DNA from: Nitrospirota bacterium
GTDB taxonomy: Bacteria > Nitrospirota > Thermodesulfovibrionia > UBA6902
Direction of reading: 5' to 3'
DNA: 50,926 nucleotides
Assembly (NCBI GenBank): GCA_016214845.1
Contig: JACRMS010000010.1
Location: 1-50,926 of the forward strand
Shown: in pieces, positions 8,152-17,532 of the stretch
How positions within the stretch are numbered: the stretch's first letter is position 1
How the letters are laid out: each line of letters begins with the position of its first letter
Made by a program: the position numbers and the translations under genes
The notes under the pieces: model-generated
What the model saw: the letters and a program-made list of their open reading frames with translations, nothing else
Told to the model about the DNA's origin: nothing
Databases searched by the model: none

Positions 8152-10986
8152 ATGGTTGAAAAAGGGGATCCCTGCCGGAAGGTTTTAAACACTATTAAAA
8201 ATTTCGATAAAGAGCTGGCGCGCCTGCGCTTTTCAGAGATCACCCCGAGTGCATTAAGTTTTATCCAGCGACGGCTTGGAATTGAACACGCCTCGGTCGC
8301 CCTCCTTCAGGAAGAAAAAAACGGCTTTTTGATCTATGACGCTGTAACCGGGACCAAGACGCTGGGGTCCGGAGAATTTCTGCGTTTTACAGATACCCCG
8401 ATCACTGAAGCGGTCAAGCTTGCAAAACCGTTTTACTGCCCTGACATTAAAAAGCAGGACAGCAAATATGAGGTTGACAGGATACTTCTTCAGGCCGGCT
8501 TCAGGTCCTATTTCCTTGTCCCGCTCATTGTCAATGATAAATGCGCAGGCACTCTGAATACAGCATCTAAAAAAGTAAACGGTTTTTCTGATAGTAAACG
8601 CCAGGTCCTTCAGTTTCTCGCGCCCCGCCTTGCCCAGGCGATCCAGACCGCCTTATATATTGAGGAACTTGAGAAGAATAAGAATGCCCTGAAAGACTCC
8701 TTGTCCCAATGGCAGGCGACCTTTGACACCGTCACCGACAGCATTTGCCTGCTGGACAAAGAGCAGAAGATACAGCGCTGCAATAAGGCCATGCTGAATT
8801 TCCTGAATAAGAGCGAGGCAGAAGTAACAGGGCGGCCCTGCTGGGAGATCGTTCACGGCGTATCAAAACCGATACCTGAGTGTCCCTGCCTGCGGAAAAC
8901 ACGGCAGAGAGAATCTCTGGAGTTGAATGCCGGGGAGCGATGGCTTGAAATTACGGTTGACCCAATACTGGACAAATCCGGTTCCTTCACAGGGGCAGTT
9001 CATATTATCAGGGACATCACTAAACGCAAACGGGCGGAGGAGGCGCTGCTGGAAAGTGAGCAGCGATATAGAAAGCTCATCAGTTCAGTGACTGATTATA
9101 TTTATACTGTAGAGGTCAAAGACGGCAGGCCCGTTTCGACAAGACACGGGTCTGCCTGCGTTGCCGTGACCGGCTATACATCGGAAGAATATGAATCCGA
9201 TCCCTATCTCTGGTTCAGGATGGTGTATGAGGAAGACAGGGAACAAGTGATAAGGCAGGCGGAGAGAGTGCTTTCCGGCGAAGACATACAGCCTCTGGAA
9301 CACAGGATCGTCCATAAAAACGGCCAGGTCAAATGGGTGAGAAATACGCCCGTGCCGCTCTATGACCAGGAGGGAAGGCTTGTTGCATATGACGGCCTTA
9401 TTGTAGACATCACGGAACGCAAGAAGGCGGAAGAAGCGCTGCAGGCAAGTGAGAGAAAATTCCATTCCCTTTATAATTCCATGACCGAACTCATGGTGCT
9501 CCACGAGATAGTGTTTGACAGTTCAGGCAATGCCGTGGATTACCGCTTGCTGGACTGTAATCCGTCTTTCACGAAGATCACCGGGATCACACGGGAGAAG
9601 GCCGTCGGCGCTCTCGCATCACAACTTTACGGTTCAGGAGAAGCCCCTTACCTCGACATCTATGCGCATGTTGCTGAGACAGGCGAACCAGTGCATTTTG
9701 AGACCTATTTTCCCCCGATGAAAAAGCACTTCACGATCTCTGTTTTCTCCCCGGCTAAGGGATATTTCGCCACGGTTGCCAGCGATACCACCGAACGCAA
9801 GGAGGCCGAAGCAGAGAAGCTGAAACTGCAGGAGCAATTGATCCAGGCGCAAAAGATGGAAGCGATCGGAATGCTTGCGGGAGGGGTCGCCCATGACTTC
9901 AATAATATTCTTACGGCAATTATCGGTTACGGAAATCTTGTAAAAATGAAACTGGCAAAAGACGACCCGCTCAAAGTGAACCTGGACCACATCCTCGCTT
10001 CATCTGAGAGGGGCGCAAATCTGACGCAGAGCCTTCTCGCCTTCAGCCGGAAACAGCTCATCAGCCCGGCGCCCGTTGATCTGAACCAGGCCATGAGGAA
10101 CATGCAGAAGCTTTTGGGCAGGCTGATCGGTGAAGATATTGAACTGAAATTGGTCCTTGACGAAAGGCCTTTGACAATACTTGCGGACAGCGGGCAGATA
10201 GAGCAGATATTGATGAACCTCGCTACCAATGCGAAAGACGCGATGCCGGACGGGGGCTCGCTGATCATAAAAACGGAGATGACGGTTATTGACGAGCAAT
10301 TCATGAAAGAGCACGGGTTCGGTATCGAGGGGCCATACGCCATGCTATCAGTAACGGACAGCGGCACAGGGATGACGGAAAAGACCAGAGAGAGGATCTT
10401 TGAGCCTTTCTTTACGACAAAAGAAGTGGGCCGGGGCACAGGGCTTGGGCTGGCAATGGTGTACGGCGCAATAAAACAGAATAACGGTTATATCACCGCA
10501 GACAGCGAACTGGGGAAAGGCACGACGTTCAGGATTTACCTGCCGTTAATCAAAGCGGCCGGGAACGAGGAAAAAACCGCCGAACCTCTTGCCTTAATAA
10601 AAGGGGGCGCTGAAACCATACTGATGGCGGAGGATGATGAATCATTAAGAAAGCTTGTTAGCTCAGTGCTTCAGGAATTCGGTTATAGCGTTATAGAGGC
10701 GAAAGACGGCGCTGACGCAATAGAGAAATTCAAGGAACACAAAGAAGATATTAAACTTGCGGTCCTTGATGTAATAATGCCTAAAAAAAACGGAAGGGAA
10801 GTCTACGGAGAAATCAAAAAAATAAATCCCGGCATAAAGGCATTGTTCATCAGCGGCTATACCGCTGACTTGATGCATGTAAAAGGGATAATTGATCTAA
10901 ATCTGAATTTCCTCGCAAAACCTGTTTTGCCAAGCGAGCTATTAAAAAAGATCCGGGAGATTCTCGATGAAGCTGCAAAAAATTAA
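8152..10986 (+). CDS. Hybrid sensor histidine kinase with GAF, three PAS domains and a receiver
   Basis: A 944-residue soluble sensor. In order: GAF domain (about 30-170), PAS (about 185-297), PAS/PAC (about 298-428), PAS (about 430-545), coiled linker, HisKA with phosphoacceptor H581 in GGVAHDFNNIL, HATPase with NAKDAMPDGG, DSGTGM and GRGTGLGLA, then a receiver domain with D873 in LDVIMP and acidic residues in MAEDDES. No membrane segment is visible, so it should sense a cytoplasmic signal. It is divergent from nadB, stands alone, and has no DNA-binding output. Confidence 0.95.
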   Translation: MVEKGDPCRKVLNTIKNFDKELARLRFSEITPSALSFIQRRLGIEHASVALLQEEKNGFLIYDAVTGTKTLGSGEFLRFTDTPITEAVKLAKPFYCPDIKKQDSKYEVDRILLQAGFRSYFLVPLIVNDKCAGTLNTASKKVNGFSDSKRQVLQFLAPRLAQAIQTALYIEELEKNKNALKDSLSQWQATFDTVTDSICLLDKEQKIQRCNKAMLNFLNKSEAEVTGRPCWEIVHGVSKPIPECPCLRKTRQRESLELNAGERWLEITVDPILDKSGSFTGAVHIIRDITKRKRAEEALLESEQRYRKLISSVTDYIYTVEVKDGRPVSTRHGSACVAVTGYTSEEYESDPYLWFRMVYEEDREQVIRQAERVLSGEDIQPLEHRIVHKNGQVKWVRNTPVPLYDQEGRLVAYDGLIVDITERKKAEEALQASERKFHSLYNSMTELMVLHEIVFDSSGNAVDYRLLDCNPSFTKITGITREKAVGALASQLYGSGEAPYLDIYAHVAETGEPVHFETYFPPMKKHFTISVFSPAKGYFATVASDTTERKEAEAEKLKLQEQLIQAQKMEAIGMLAGGVAHDFNNILTAIIGYGNLVKMKLAKDDPLKVNLDHILASSERGANLTQSLLAFSRKQLISPAPVDLNQAMRNMQKLLGRLIGEDIELKLVLDERPLTILADSGQIEQILMNLATNAKDAMPDGGSLIIKTEMTVIDEQFMKEHGFGIEGPYAMLSVTDSGTGMTEKTRERIFEPFFTTKEVGRGTGLGLAMVYGAIKQNNGYITADSELGKGTTFRIYLPLIKAAGNEEKTAEPLALIKGGAETILMAEDDESLRKLVSSVLQEFGYSVIEAKDGADAIEKFKEHKEDIKLAVLDVIMPKKNGREVYGEIKKINPGIKALFISGYTADLMHVKGIIDLNLNFLAKPVLPSELLKKIREILDEAAKN

Positions 10987-11061
10987 TTCTAAAACCATTT
11001 TTTTTGTTATATAATTTTCAATAGAAAAGATGTCCTTCTAATTTATAGAAAGGAGCAGAAG

Positions 11062-11523
11062 ATGAAAACTTATGTATGCCGGGTTTGCAGTCACATTGCC
11101 TTTGATCAGGCGCCTGTTGATTGTCCTGTCTGCCGGATGCCGATAGAGAATTTTGAAAACGACCCCGACGCGGTCAAAAAACCGTCAGACCCCGAAAATC
11201 TCACTGAAGAAGACAGGAAACATCTTCCCGTGATACAAGTCAACAGGGAGTGCAGCTTGAACCCAGGCTCAGGATGCACGGACGTAAATATCAAGGTAGG
11301 CGAGATTGAACATGAAATGACCTCGGAACACCTTGTCAACTTTATAGATATATATTTAGATAAAAAATTCTTAATGAGGACGATGCTGACCCATCGCAGG
11401 GTCCATCCGGCAACGGCCCTGTGCTTAGCTGTAAATTCCGGGACACTTACGGTAATTGGAAATTGCACGATGCACGGAAGCTGGATGAAGAGGGTCAACC
11501 TTTCCTTACCCTTTACTGCCTAA
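11062..11523 (+). CDS. Superoxide reductase-like protein with N-terminal rubredoxin-like zinc ribbon
   Basis: The 153-residue protein starts with a four-cysteine knuckle (C6, C9, C21, C24 in YVCRVCS and CPVCRM). The rest resembles the iron centre of desulfoferrodoxin/neelaredoxin: VGEIEHEMTSEHLVNF carries His ligands and GNCTMHGSW the Cys and His of the CxxHGxW-type motif. Such proteins reduce superoxide to peroxide without making oxygen, typical of anaerobes. The rubredoxin-like knuckle replaces the desulforedoxin domain and may donate electrons or only bind zinc. RBS AAAGGAGC precedes the ATG. Confidence 0.75.
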   Translation: MKTYVCRVCSHIAFDQAPVDCPVCRMPIENFENDPDAVKKPSDPENLTEEDRKHLPVIQVNRECSLNPGSGCTDVNIKVGEIEHEMTSEHLVNFIDIYLDKKFLMRTMLTHRRVHPATALCLAVNSGTLTVIGNCTMHGSWMKRVNLSLPFTA

Positions 11524-12708
11524 CCACTCCATGGGATCAACAGGCCTCCCTTTGTATCTGATCTCAAAGTATAGCGTGGGCGTGTTGAAGAGCTTGGATC
11601 TGTTTACCTTCCCTATATCCATTCCTTTAATAAGGATGTCGCCTGTCACAAGCTGGGTCTCGGCAAGATTTCCGTAAACACTGTTATAGCCATTACCGTG
11701 GTCAATGACCAATAACATGCCGAACCCCTCAAACTTGTCGGCGTATATCACCCTTCCCCCCGCTATTGCCTTGGGCGTATCTCCGGATTTTGCCTCGATC
11801 TCTATGCCGTTTTTGACGACAGGCTTATTGAATACAGGGTCCTCATATTTCCCGTACGGCACTAACACCTTGCCGTCAACAGGCCAGGGGAGGGTTTTCT
11901 TTAAAGAGCTGAACCCGGCGCCGAGAACTACCTGCGGGATATCTTTTGTCTTCAGTCCCGAGATCATGTCCTGGAGTTTCCTGGAAGACTCTTCGAGCTC
12001 TTTGACATTGTTTTCAGATGAAATCCGTTTGCCTCTTACCGAGGCAAGCATCTCGTCTTTCTTTTTCCGCTCCGCCTGCAATTCTTTTTCTTTACCCCGC
12101 GCATATTCCTTATCAGCATTCAGGTTTTCATGCAGGGCTTCAAGTTCCTTCTTTTTCAGGCTTATCTCCTGCAATTCCTTACTGTACTTATTCAATATCT
12201 TGCTGTCATGGTAAGCAACGAGGCTGAGATACCTGCTCCTCTTGATCAGGTCCTGGTAGTCCTCCGCGGATATGAGTGCAAGCGCGTTGCCGCCGTACTG
12301 CTGCTTATATAAAGCGTTTATGTGGTCTTCGAGGTATTGCTTCCTGTTTCCCAATTTGTTTTTAAGCATGTCTATTTCTTCCGAGAGATTATTGATCTCC
12401 GATTGTGTCTGCGATATGCGCCTTTCGTAAAGCCTCAGTTCCCCTTCCTTTTTTTTGATGCCGTTGTTGATTTCCTCGATTTTTGAAAGGATGGACCCTT
12501 CCCTCTTTTCAGCGTCCTTGACCTTGCCCAGTTCATCAATAAGCTTCTGCTGGATTTCTGAAAGTTTATTTATCGGATTTGCAGCGTGAATGGAGGCGGA
12601 GGGCAGAGGGCAGAGGGAAAAAATTAATATAGAGCACAGAGCACAGAGCACAGGATTAATCCTTTGCCCTTTGCCCTCTGCTTTACGCTTTTTGCCCTTT
12701 GCTCTCAT
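11506..12708 (-). CDS. envC: EnvC-like murein hydrolase activator (coiled coil plus degenerate LytM domain)
   Basis: A 400-residue secreted protein: signal sequence (to about residue 42), long coiled coil (about 45-255) and C-terminal LytM/M23 fold. The usual zinc-binding residues are missing: the first motif reads KNGIEIEA where a peptidase has HxGxD, YGHL is YGNL, and HLHFE is TLYFE. A non-catalytic LytM domain is the mark of EnvC, which activates septal amidases under control of FtsEX. It lies one base after ftsX, giving ftsE-ftsX-envC. The N-terminus is built largely from low-complexity repeat words. Confidence 0.9.
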   Translation of the reverse strand: MRAKGKKRKAEGKGQRINPVLCALCSILIFSLCPLPSASIHAANPINKLSEIQQKLIDELGKVKDAEKREGSILSKIEEINNGIKKKEGELRLYERRISQTQSEINNLSEEIDMLKNKLGNRKQYLEDHINALYKQQYGGNALALISAEDYQDLIKRSRYLSLVAYHDSKILNKYSKELQEISLKKKELEALHENLNADKEYARGKEKELQAERKKKDEMLASVRGKRISSENNVKELEESSRKLQDMISGLKTKDIPQVVLGAGFSSLKKTLPWPVDGKVLVPYGKYEDPVFNKPVVKNGIEIEAKSGDTPKAIAGGRVIYADKFEGFGMLLVIDHGNGYNSVYGNLAETQLVTGDILIKGMDIGKVNRSKLFNTPTLYFEIRYKGRPVDPMEWLGSKG

Positions 12709-12709
12709 T

Positions 12710-13594
12710 TTAATACTTTATCTTCCCTACTGCTATAAAACTTCCCGCCACGCTTAAAAAGGCCCCGGCAAGAGGGATTTCAATATAAGCGCTTAACGGC
12801 AAAGAAGTCAGGTTTGATTTCATCGACGGCATGAACTCAACTATCTTTAAAGAAGCAAAAGAAGACGCTGCGGATATCAGCGCCACGCTGATGATGCCCC
12901 CTATCAGGCCGATAAAAATACCTTCAATAAGAAATGGAAGCCTGATGAATATCTTTGTTGCGCCTAACAATTTAAGCGTCTCGATCTCGTCCTTCCTTCT
13001 ATAAAAGAAGATCTTGATGGTGCTGAAAGTTATGAAGGTAATGGCCGCGAATACCGCGCACCCGAAAAATAAAGTGCCCACCTTCATGGCCTTTGAAATG
13101 GCGTACAGGGACGACAGCCATTTTTCTCCGTACTGGACTTCCTCAACACCCTGCATCTGTTTTATATGCGCCGCTTTTTTCCCGGCGAGCGCGGGGTCCA
13201 GCAAGTCGCTTTTTAATGTAAGTTCAAGAGAGGCCGGGAGCGGGTTTTCGTCAAGGCCTTCAAGGATGAGGGCGTCAGAACCCAAAGTATGTTTGACTTC
13301 ATCAAGGGCCTTGTCCCTTGATATGTATTTTACTTCTACGATATCGGTGTCCCGCTGGAAGTGTTGTTTCAACGATTCTTCCCTTCCCGGGTCCACCTTT
13401 TTGTCCAAATATACGACCATGCCGAAGCTCTTGGCCCAGCGCTGCACCACCGAGTCCGTGTTCCTCGATACCATCACGAATGAGCAGAGTATTGACAGCC
13501 CTATGCTGACGGAAAGGACCGTGAGAAAGTTGATCCACTTTTCACGCCAGATGCTGTTAAATGCGGTCTTCAGAGCATACCTTAGGATTATCAC
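12710..13594 (-). CDS. ftsX: Cell division protein FtsX
   Basis: A 294-residue FtsX with one N-terminal membrane segment (about 20-42), an extracytoplasmic domain (about 45-165) and three C-terminal membrane segments. KIFFYRRKDEIETLKLLGAT is the FtsX/MacB-type motif. It is the membrane half of the FtsEX complex that transmits ATP hydrolysis to EnvC-like activators. Its ATG overlaps the ftsE stop, and envC follows after one base. Confidence 0.93.
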   Translation of the reverse strand: MIILRYALKTAFNSIWREKWINFLTVLSVSIGLSILCSFVMVSRNTDSVVQRWAKSFGMVVYLDKKVDPGREESLKQHFQRDTDIVEVKYISRDKALDEVKHTLGSDALILEGLDENPLPASLELTLKSDLLDPALAGKKAAHIKQMQGVEEVQYGEKWLSSLYAISKAMKVGTLFFGCAVFAAITFITFSTIKIFFYRRKDEIETLKLLGATKIFIRLPFLIEGIFIGLIGGIISVALISAASSFASLKIVEFMPSMKSNLTSLPLSAYIEIPLAGAFLSVAGSFIAVGKIKY

Positions 13595-14253
13595 GCCACC
13601 ATCTCCTTCTCAATGTATTTATTGTTTATGTAAAAAACCCTGTTCCCGGTTTTGCGGAAGAGCCCCTCGTTATGCGTTGCGATAAGCACTGTTGTGCCCC
13701 TTGCGTTAATCTCCCTGAAAAGCTTCATGACCACCTCGGAATTGTCGTCGTCGAGATTGCCCGTGGGTTCGTCCGCAAGCAGGACGATCGGCTTTGCCAC
13801 CATGGCCCTTGCAACCACGACCCTCTGTTGTTCACCCCCGGAAAGGTGCGGGGGAAAAATGTTTGCCTTGTGTATGAGGTTTATCTCCCTCAACACCGCA
13901 TTCACGCGCTCTCTTATTTCATGGGGGTGTTTTTTGTGAATGGTCAATGCAAGGGCGATATTGTCAAACACTGTTTTGTTGTCCAGCAGCTTGAAGTCCT
14001 GAAAAACCACCCCGACATTTTGCCTCAGCGACGGGATGGCGTTTTGTTTCATCTTGCTAACTATCCAGTCCGAGACAACAATCTGCCCGGCGTCGGGGCG
14101 CTCCGCTCCGTAAATGAGTTTCAGCAGCGTTGTTTTTCCCGCCCCGCTCGGCCCCGTAAGAAATGCGAACTCTCCTCTTCCCATTGAAAAGGAAATATTT
14201 TTGAAGACGACTTCTTTATCGTATGTTTTTGTTACTTCGTCAAATAATATCAT
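13591..14253 (-). CDS. ftsE: Cell division ATP-binding protein FtsE
   Basis: A 220-residue ABC ATPase with Walker A GPSGAGKTTL, Q-loop VGVVFQDFKLLD, signature LSGGEQQRV, Walker B PIVLLADEPTGNLD and switch histidine in IATHNEG. FtsE-specific segments (start MILFDEVTKTY; VFDNIALALTI) and the coupled ftsX identify it. It is the first gene of the operon. Confidence 0.96.
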   Translation of the reverse strand: MILFDEVTKTYDKEVVFKNISFSMGRGEFAFLTGPSGAGKTTLLKLIYGAERPDAGQIVVSDWIVSKMKQNAIPSLRQNVGVVFQDFKLLDNKTVFDNIALALTIHKKHPHEIRERVNAVLREINLIHKANIFPPHLSGGEQQRVVVARAMVAKPIVLLADEPTGNLDDDNSEVVMKLFREINARGTTVLIATHNEGLFRKTGNRVFYINNKYIEKEMVA

Positions 14254-14406
14254 CTATATAAAACTCCTTTCTTCTGGCTCTATTTTAAAAATGAAAAAAT
14301 TTTCTTAATGTGATTGCCATCACTACCTGTTATCGGGTTCTTGTGTAAAATACTAAAATGAATTTGCGGTATGGAAGAATGGATTTTCATAGAGAGGAAC
14401 GGAGGA

Positions 14407-14481
14407 TGGTAGGCGATGCTGGGATTGAACCAGCGGCCTCTTCCGTGTGAAGGAAGCGCTCTCCCACTGAGCTAATCGCCC
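14407..14481 (-). tRNA. tRNA-Val (anticodon CAC)
   Basis: Cloverleaf with acceptor GGGCGAT/ATCGCCT (first pair G-U), D-arm AGCTCAG, anticodon stem CTTCC/GGAAG with loop TTCACAC (CAC), T-arm GGTTCAATCC, and encoded ACCA end. It lies upstream of ftsE on the same strand. Confidence 0.95.
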
Positions 14482-14526
14482 TCAGGGGAAATTATAAAAA
14501 AAATATGTTTATTAAAGCAAATGATG

Positions 14527-14535
14527 TGATATAAT
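14527..14535 (+). promoter_or_regulatory. Extended -10 promoter ahead of the pil genes
   Basis: TGATATAAT gives a perfect TATAAT box (14530-14535) with the TGn extension; no good -35 is seen. Transcription would begin near 14542, just ahead of the small ORF at 14556 and about 215 bases before pilM. Confidence 0.45.
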
Positions 14536-14555
14536 GTTGCCAAATAAAAGGATGC

Positions 14556-14717
14556 ATGCTTAATTTATTTAAGCAAAGCAGAACATGTGGATTAAAGTAT
14601 GTTTTGATTTTTGCCGAATGTATCCATTATAAATGGCAACGCAAACCATTTATCAGACAGGCGGGCGGGAAAGGTTATAAGATTTATGATTACTCTGATG
14701 CTAAAAGCAGCGAATAA
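14556..14717 (+). CDS. Hypothetical 53-residue small protein
   Basis: An open frame of 53 codons starts MLNLFKQSRTCGLKYVLIFA and ends KIYDYSDAKSSE. AAAAGGA lies three bases before the ATG, slightly close, and an extended -10 promoter lies just upstream. It ends 39 bases before the pilM ATG. The mixed composition looks protein-like and the frame is free of low-complexity runs, but no family is recognised. It could instead be pilM leader RNA. Confidence 0.4.
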   Translation: MLNLFKQSRTCGLKYVLIFAECIHYKWQRKPFIRQAGGKGYKIYDYSDAKSSE

Positions 14718-14756
14718 AATAAACCATATTATTTCAGCAGAGATAATTCATTGTCT

Positions 14757-15809
14757 ATGATTTTTGGCAAAAAAGGCATAGTGGGTCTTGATATCGGCTC
14801 CAAGAATATCAAGGCCGTGCAGCTTAAAGAGTCAAAAAGCGGTTACCAGCTTGAACGCCTGGGCATAGCCCCCCTCGAACCGGAATTAATAGTAGACGGT
14901 TCCATCCTCGACTCTTCCCGTGTTGTCGGGGCAATTAAAGGACTGATTTCAAGCACCGACATTAATACCAGGGACGTCACCCTCTCAGTATCAGGCCACT
15001 CATCCGTTATCATCAAAAGAGTATCGCTCACCCAGATGTCAGAGGATGAATTGGGCGAATCAATAAAATTTGAGGCGGAGCAGTACATCCCCTTTGATAT
15101 TGAAGACGTCAATCTCGACTTCCAGATACTTGGCCCGTCAGGGAAAGAAAACATGATGGACGTCCTCATCGTCGCAGTCAAAAAAGAGAAGATAAACGAG
15201 TACGTCACTGTTGTAAAAGATGCCGGGCTTAACCCGGTGATCGTCGACGTTGACGCCTTTGCCCTTGAAAACATGTACGAGCTTAACTATGAAATCAAGG
15301 AAAACGAGAATGTCGCGCTCGTTAACATCGGGGCGGGCATGATCAATATGAACATACTCAAAGGCGGAAGTTCGGTTTTCACCAGAGACAGCGCAGTAGG
15401 CGGGAATATGCATACCGAGGCCTTGCAAAAGGAATTTACCATTTCTTACGCAAACGCCGAAAAGCTGAAACTGGAAGGCTCCAAAGAAGGTATCTCGCCG
15501 GAGGACATGGCAGCGGCCCTTACCTCGGCCTCGGAAGACATCATCTCGGAGATCTCCAGGTCGTTTGACTATTTCAGGGACACTACAAATTATGAGAGCA
15601 TTAATGAAATAATCATCAGCGGAGGCGTGGCCCTGACCGCCGGTTTCGTTTCTCTGTTATCTGAAAGGTCGGGGATAAATGTCCGGGTTGCTGAACCGTT
15701 CAAAAGCATCCGTGTCCCTGAGACGTTTGATAAGGAATATTTAAAGAAAGTCGAGCCTGTTATCGCCATTGCCGTAGGCCTGGCATTAAGAAGGGTGGGA
15801 GACAGATAA
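14757..15809 (+). CDS. pilM: Type IV pilus assembly protein PilM
   Basis: A 350-residue actin-like cytoplasmic protein that ties the pilus inner-membrane complex (PilN-PilO) to the motor. The ATPase-fold motif VGLDIGSKNIKAVQL, the middle segment ENVALVNIGAGMINMNIL and the C-terminal INEIIISGGVALTAGF are characteristic. The ATG at 14757 (MIFGKKG) is preferred; a TTG two codons upstream is possible. First gene of a tight pilMNOPQ operon; its stop is followed at once by pilN. Confidence 0.95.
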   Translation: MIFGKKGIVGLDIGSKNIKAVQLKESKSGYQLERLGIAPLEPELIVDGSILDSSRVVGAIKGLISSTDINTRDVTLSVSGHSSVIIKRVSLTQMSEDELGESIKFEAEQYIPFDIEDVNLDFQILGPSGKENMMDVLIVAVKKEKINEYVTVVKDAGLNPVIVDVDAFALENMYELNYEIKENENVALVNIGAGMINMNILKGGSSVFTRDSAVGGNMHTEALQKEFTISYANAEKLKLEGSKEGISPEDMAAALTSASEDIISEISRSFDYFRDTTNYESINEIIISGGVALTAGFVSLLSERSGINVRVAEPFKSIRVPETFDKEYLKKVEPVIAIAVGLALRRVGDR

Positions 15810-16340
15810 ATGATAAGGATCAATCTGCTTCCCACAAAAAAGGCATTGAAGATACCTCCTGTTTTTATTTACGGCACAATGGCGACCGCTGCCCTGATCG
15901 TAGTGCTGATTATGTTTACATTTTATTTATTCGGCAAGGTCTCCGCGATGCAGACCGAAATATCCAAAAAGGAAAAAAGGCTGGAAGAGTTAAAAATAAT
16001 GATAAAGGAAGTCCAGAACTACGAGAAGGACAACGAGGAATTCAGGAAAAAAACCGAGATCATTGAACAACTGAAAAAGAACCAGATCGTGCCCTTGCGG
16101 CTGCTCGACGAGGTAAGCGGAATGCTCCCCAAGGGCGTATGGCTGACCATCCTTAACGAAAAGAGCGGCGTTACAAATATAGAAGGCTACGCGCATACAA
16201 ACAACGATCTTGTCACTTATGTCCAGAACCTGAAGGGTTCGAAATATTTGACAGACGTCATGCTGATCGAATCGCGGCAGACCACAATTGATGAGTTTGA
16301 GGTGTATAAATTTAAACTCACTTTTAAAATCAGGATATAG
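15810..16340 (+). CDS. pilN: Type IV pilus assembly protein PilN
   Basis: A 176-residue bitopic inner-membrane protein. The N-terminal MIRINLLPTKKALKIPP is the conserved PilM-binding INLLP motif, followed by a membrane segment (about 23-45), a coiled coil and a ferredoxin-like periplasmic domain. Starts at the base after the pilM stop. Confidence 0.95.
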   Translation: MIRINLLPTKKALKIPPVFIYGTMATAALIVVLIMFTFYLFGKVSAMQTEISKKEKRLEELKIMIKEVQNYEKDNEEFRKKTEIIEQLKKNQIVPLRLLDEVSGMLPKGVWLTILNEKSGVTNIEGYAHTNNDLVTYVQNLKGSKYLTDVMLIESRQTTIDEFEVYKFKLTFKIRI

Positions 16341-16345
16341 GATTT

Positions 16346-17002
16346 ATGACAGCGACCAATATCATAAACAGGCTAAAAAATCTTTCATCACGCATGCAGC
16401 TTGTCATAGCGATACTGCCCTCTTTACTGCTGCTCATTTTATTTGTCTTCCTTGTGCTGCTCCCTAAAAACAGCGAAATAAAAATACTCGATACCAAACT
16501 TACGAAGCTGAACCAGGAAATACAGAGCAGCGAGGCAAAGGTCAAAAAGCTTGATATGCTGATAGCCGAAAATAAATTATTGAAGGCAAAGCTTGCAAAA
16601 TTGCAGGAACAACTGCCTGAAGAAAAAGAGGTCTCCGTGCTGCTTAAACAGATATCCGATTCGGGACTGCAATCAGGACTTGAAATACTCTTGTGGAGAC
16701 CGGAGGCAAAAAAGACAAGCCCCGATAACCTGTATGTCGAAATCCCGGTCAAAGTTGAGGTCCAGACAGGCTATCACAACCTCGGGGTATTTTTCAGCCA
16801 TATCAGCCGGCTGCCGAGGCTTGTAAATATATCGGACATAGACCTTCGCGTTAAAGAAAAAAAGGGCAAGGAAGGCGCCGGTCTAATTGGCGCTACTTTT
16901 ACGGCACGCACCTTCGCGTCCATGAGTCCTGAAGATGTAGCTGAGCCGAAAGAGGAAAAAGCAAAAGGACAAAAAGAGCAGCCGAAGGAGAAAAAAGAAT
17001 AA
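16346..17002 (+). CDS. pilO: Type IV pilus assembly protein PilO
   Basis: A 218-residue partner of PilN: a membrane segment (about 22-45, rich in L, V and F), a coiled coil (about 48-95) and a ferredoxin-like fold with GYHNLGVFFSHISRLPRLVNI, the best-kept PilO segment. The C-terminus is lysine- and glutamate-rich. Five bases follow pilN and the last base overlaps pilP. Confidence 0.95.
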   Translation: MTATNIINRLKNLSSRMQLVIAILPSLLLLILFVFLVLLPKNSEIKILDTKLTKLNQEIQSSEAKVKKLDMLIAENKLLKAKLAKLQEQLPEEKEVSVLLKQISDSGLQSGLEILLWRPEAKKTSPDNLYVEIPVKVEVQTGYHNLGVFFSHISRLPRLVNISDIDLRVKEKKGKEGAGLIGATFTARTFASMSPEDVAEPKEEKAKGQKEQPKEKKE

Positions 17003-17529
17003 TGAAATTTTCAGCGTCTTTTTTTGCCGCGATAGCATTTATACTATTTGCCTTCTACGGCTGCAAGGAGCAGCCCGCTCCTCCCGCTAAGACAGCTAAG
17101 CCCAAGGCTGAGGCGGCCGCAAAAACAGAACCTGCCGCCGGGCAAACTCCGGTAGCTGCACAGGAGACCCCGCCGGAAGAAGGTTATGTGTACCAGCCGG
17201 GAGACAGGCGCGACCCTTTTGTGCCGCTCATAGTGACCACGAAAAAAACTGCGAGGAAGACTGCAGGGCGGCCCGGCACGCTTGAAAGCTATGATATAGG
17301 CGAATTCACGCTTCTGGCCGTTGCAAAAAAAGGAGACCAGTATTACGCGCTTCTTGTTACGCCTGACAACCGGTCCTTTTCAGTTAAAAGAGGGACCGTC
17401 ATCGGTTATAACAATGGGAAGGTCGAAGAGATCACAAAAAATAAAGTAGTGTTAGTGGAATATTCGAAGGATTTTAAAGGTGACCTCCAGCCCAAGAGAA
17501 TAACCTTAGAGTTTCAAAAGGAGAGATAG
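17002..17529 (+). CDS. pilP: Type IV pilus lipoprotein PilP
   Basis: A 175-residue lipoprotein with a signal peptide ending in FYGC (lipobox cysteine 21), an Ala/Pro/Lys-rich linker (to about residue 60) and the PilP beta domain starting at GDRRDPFVPL. PilP joins PilNO to the secretin PilQ. Three bases separate it from pilQ. Confidence 0.93.
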   Translation: MKFSASFFAAIAFILFAFYGCKEQPAPPAKTAKPKAEAAAKTEPAAGQTPVAAQETPPEEGYVYQPGDRRDPFVPLIVTTKKTARKTAGRPGTLESYDIGEFTLLAVAKKGDQYYALLVTPDNRSFSVKRGTVIGYNNGKVEEITKNKVVLVEYSKDFKGDLQPKRITLEFQKER

Positions 17530-17532
17530 ATA

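Noticed and set aside
9085-10439. Long minus-strand frames opposite the histidine kinase
   Set aside because: Antisense shadows of a clear multi-domain kinase, with no ribosome binding sites.
11506-12708. Active M23 peptidase
   Set aside because: The HxxxD, YGH and HxH residues needed for zinc binding are replaced, so an EnvC-type activator is the better call.
14536-14750. c-di-GMP riboswitch ahead of pilM
   Set aside because: A GCAAACC word appears, but the rest of the GEMM core (tetraloop stem, GACGCAAAGCC) is absent, and the segment reads as an open frame.
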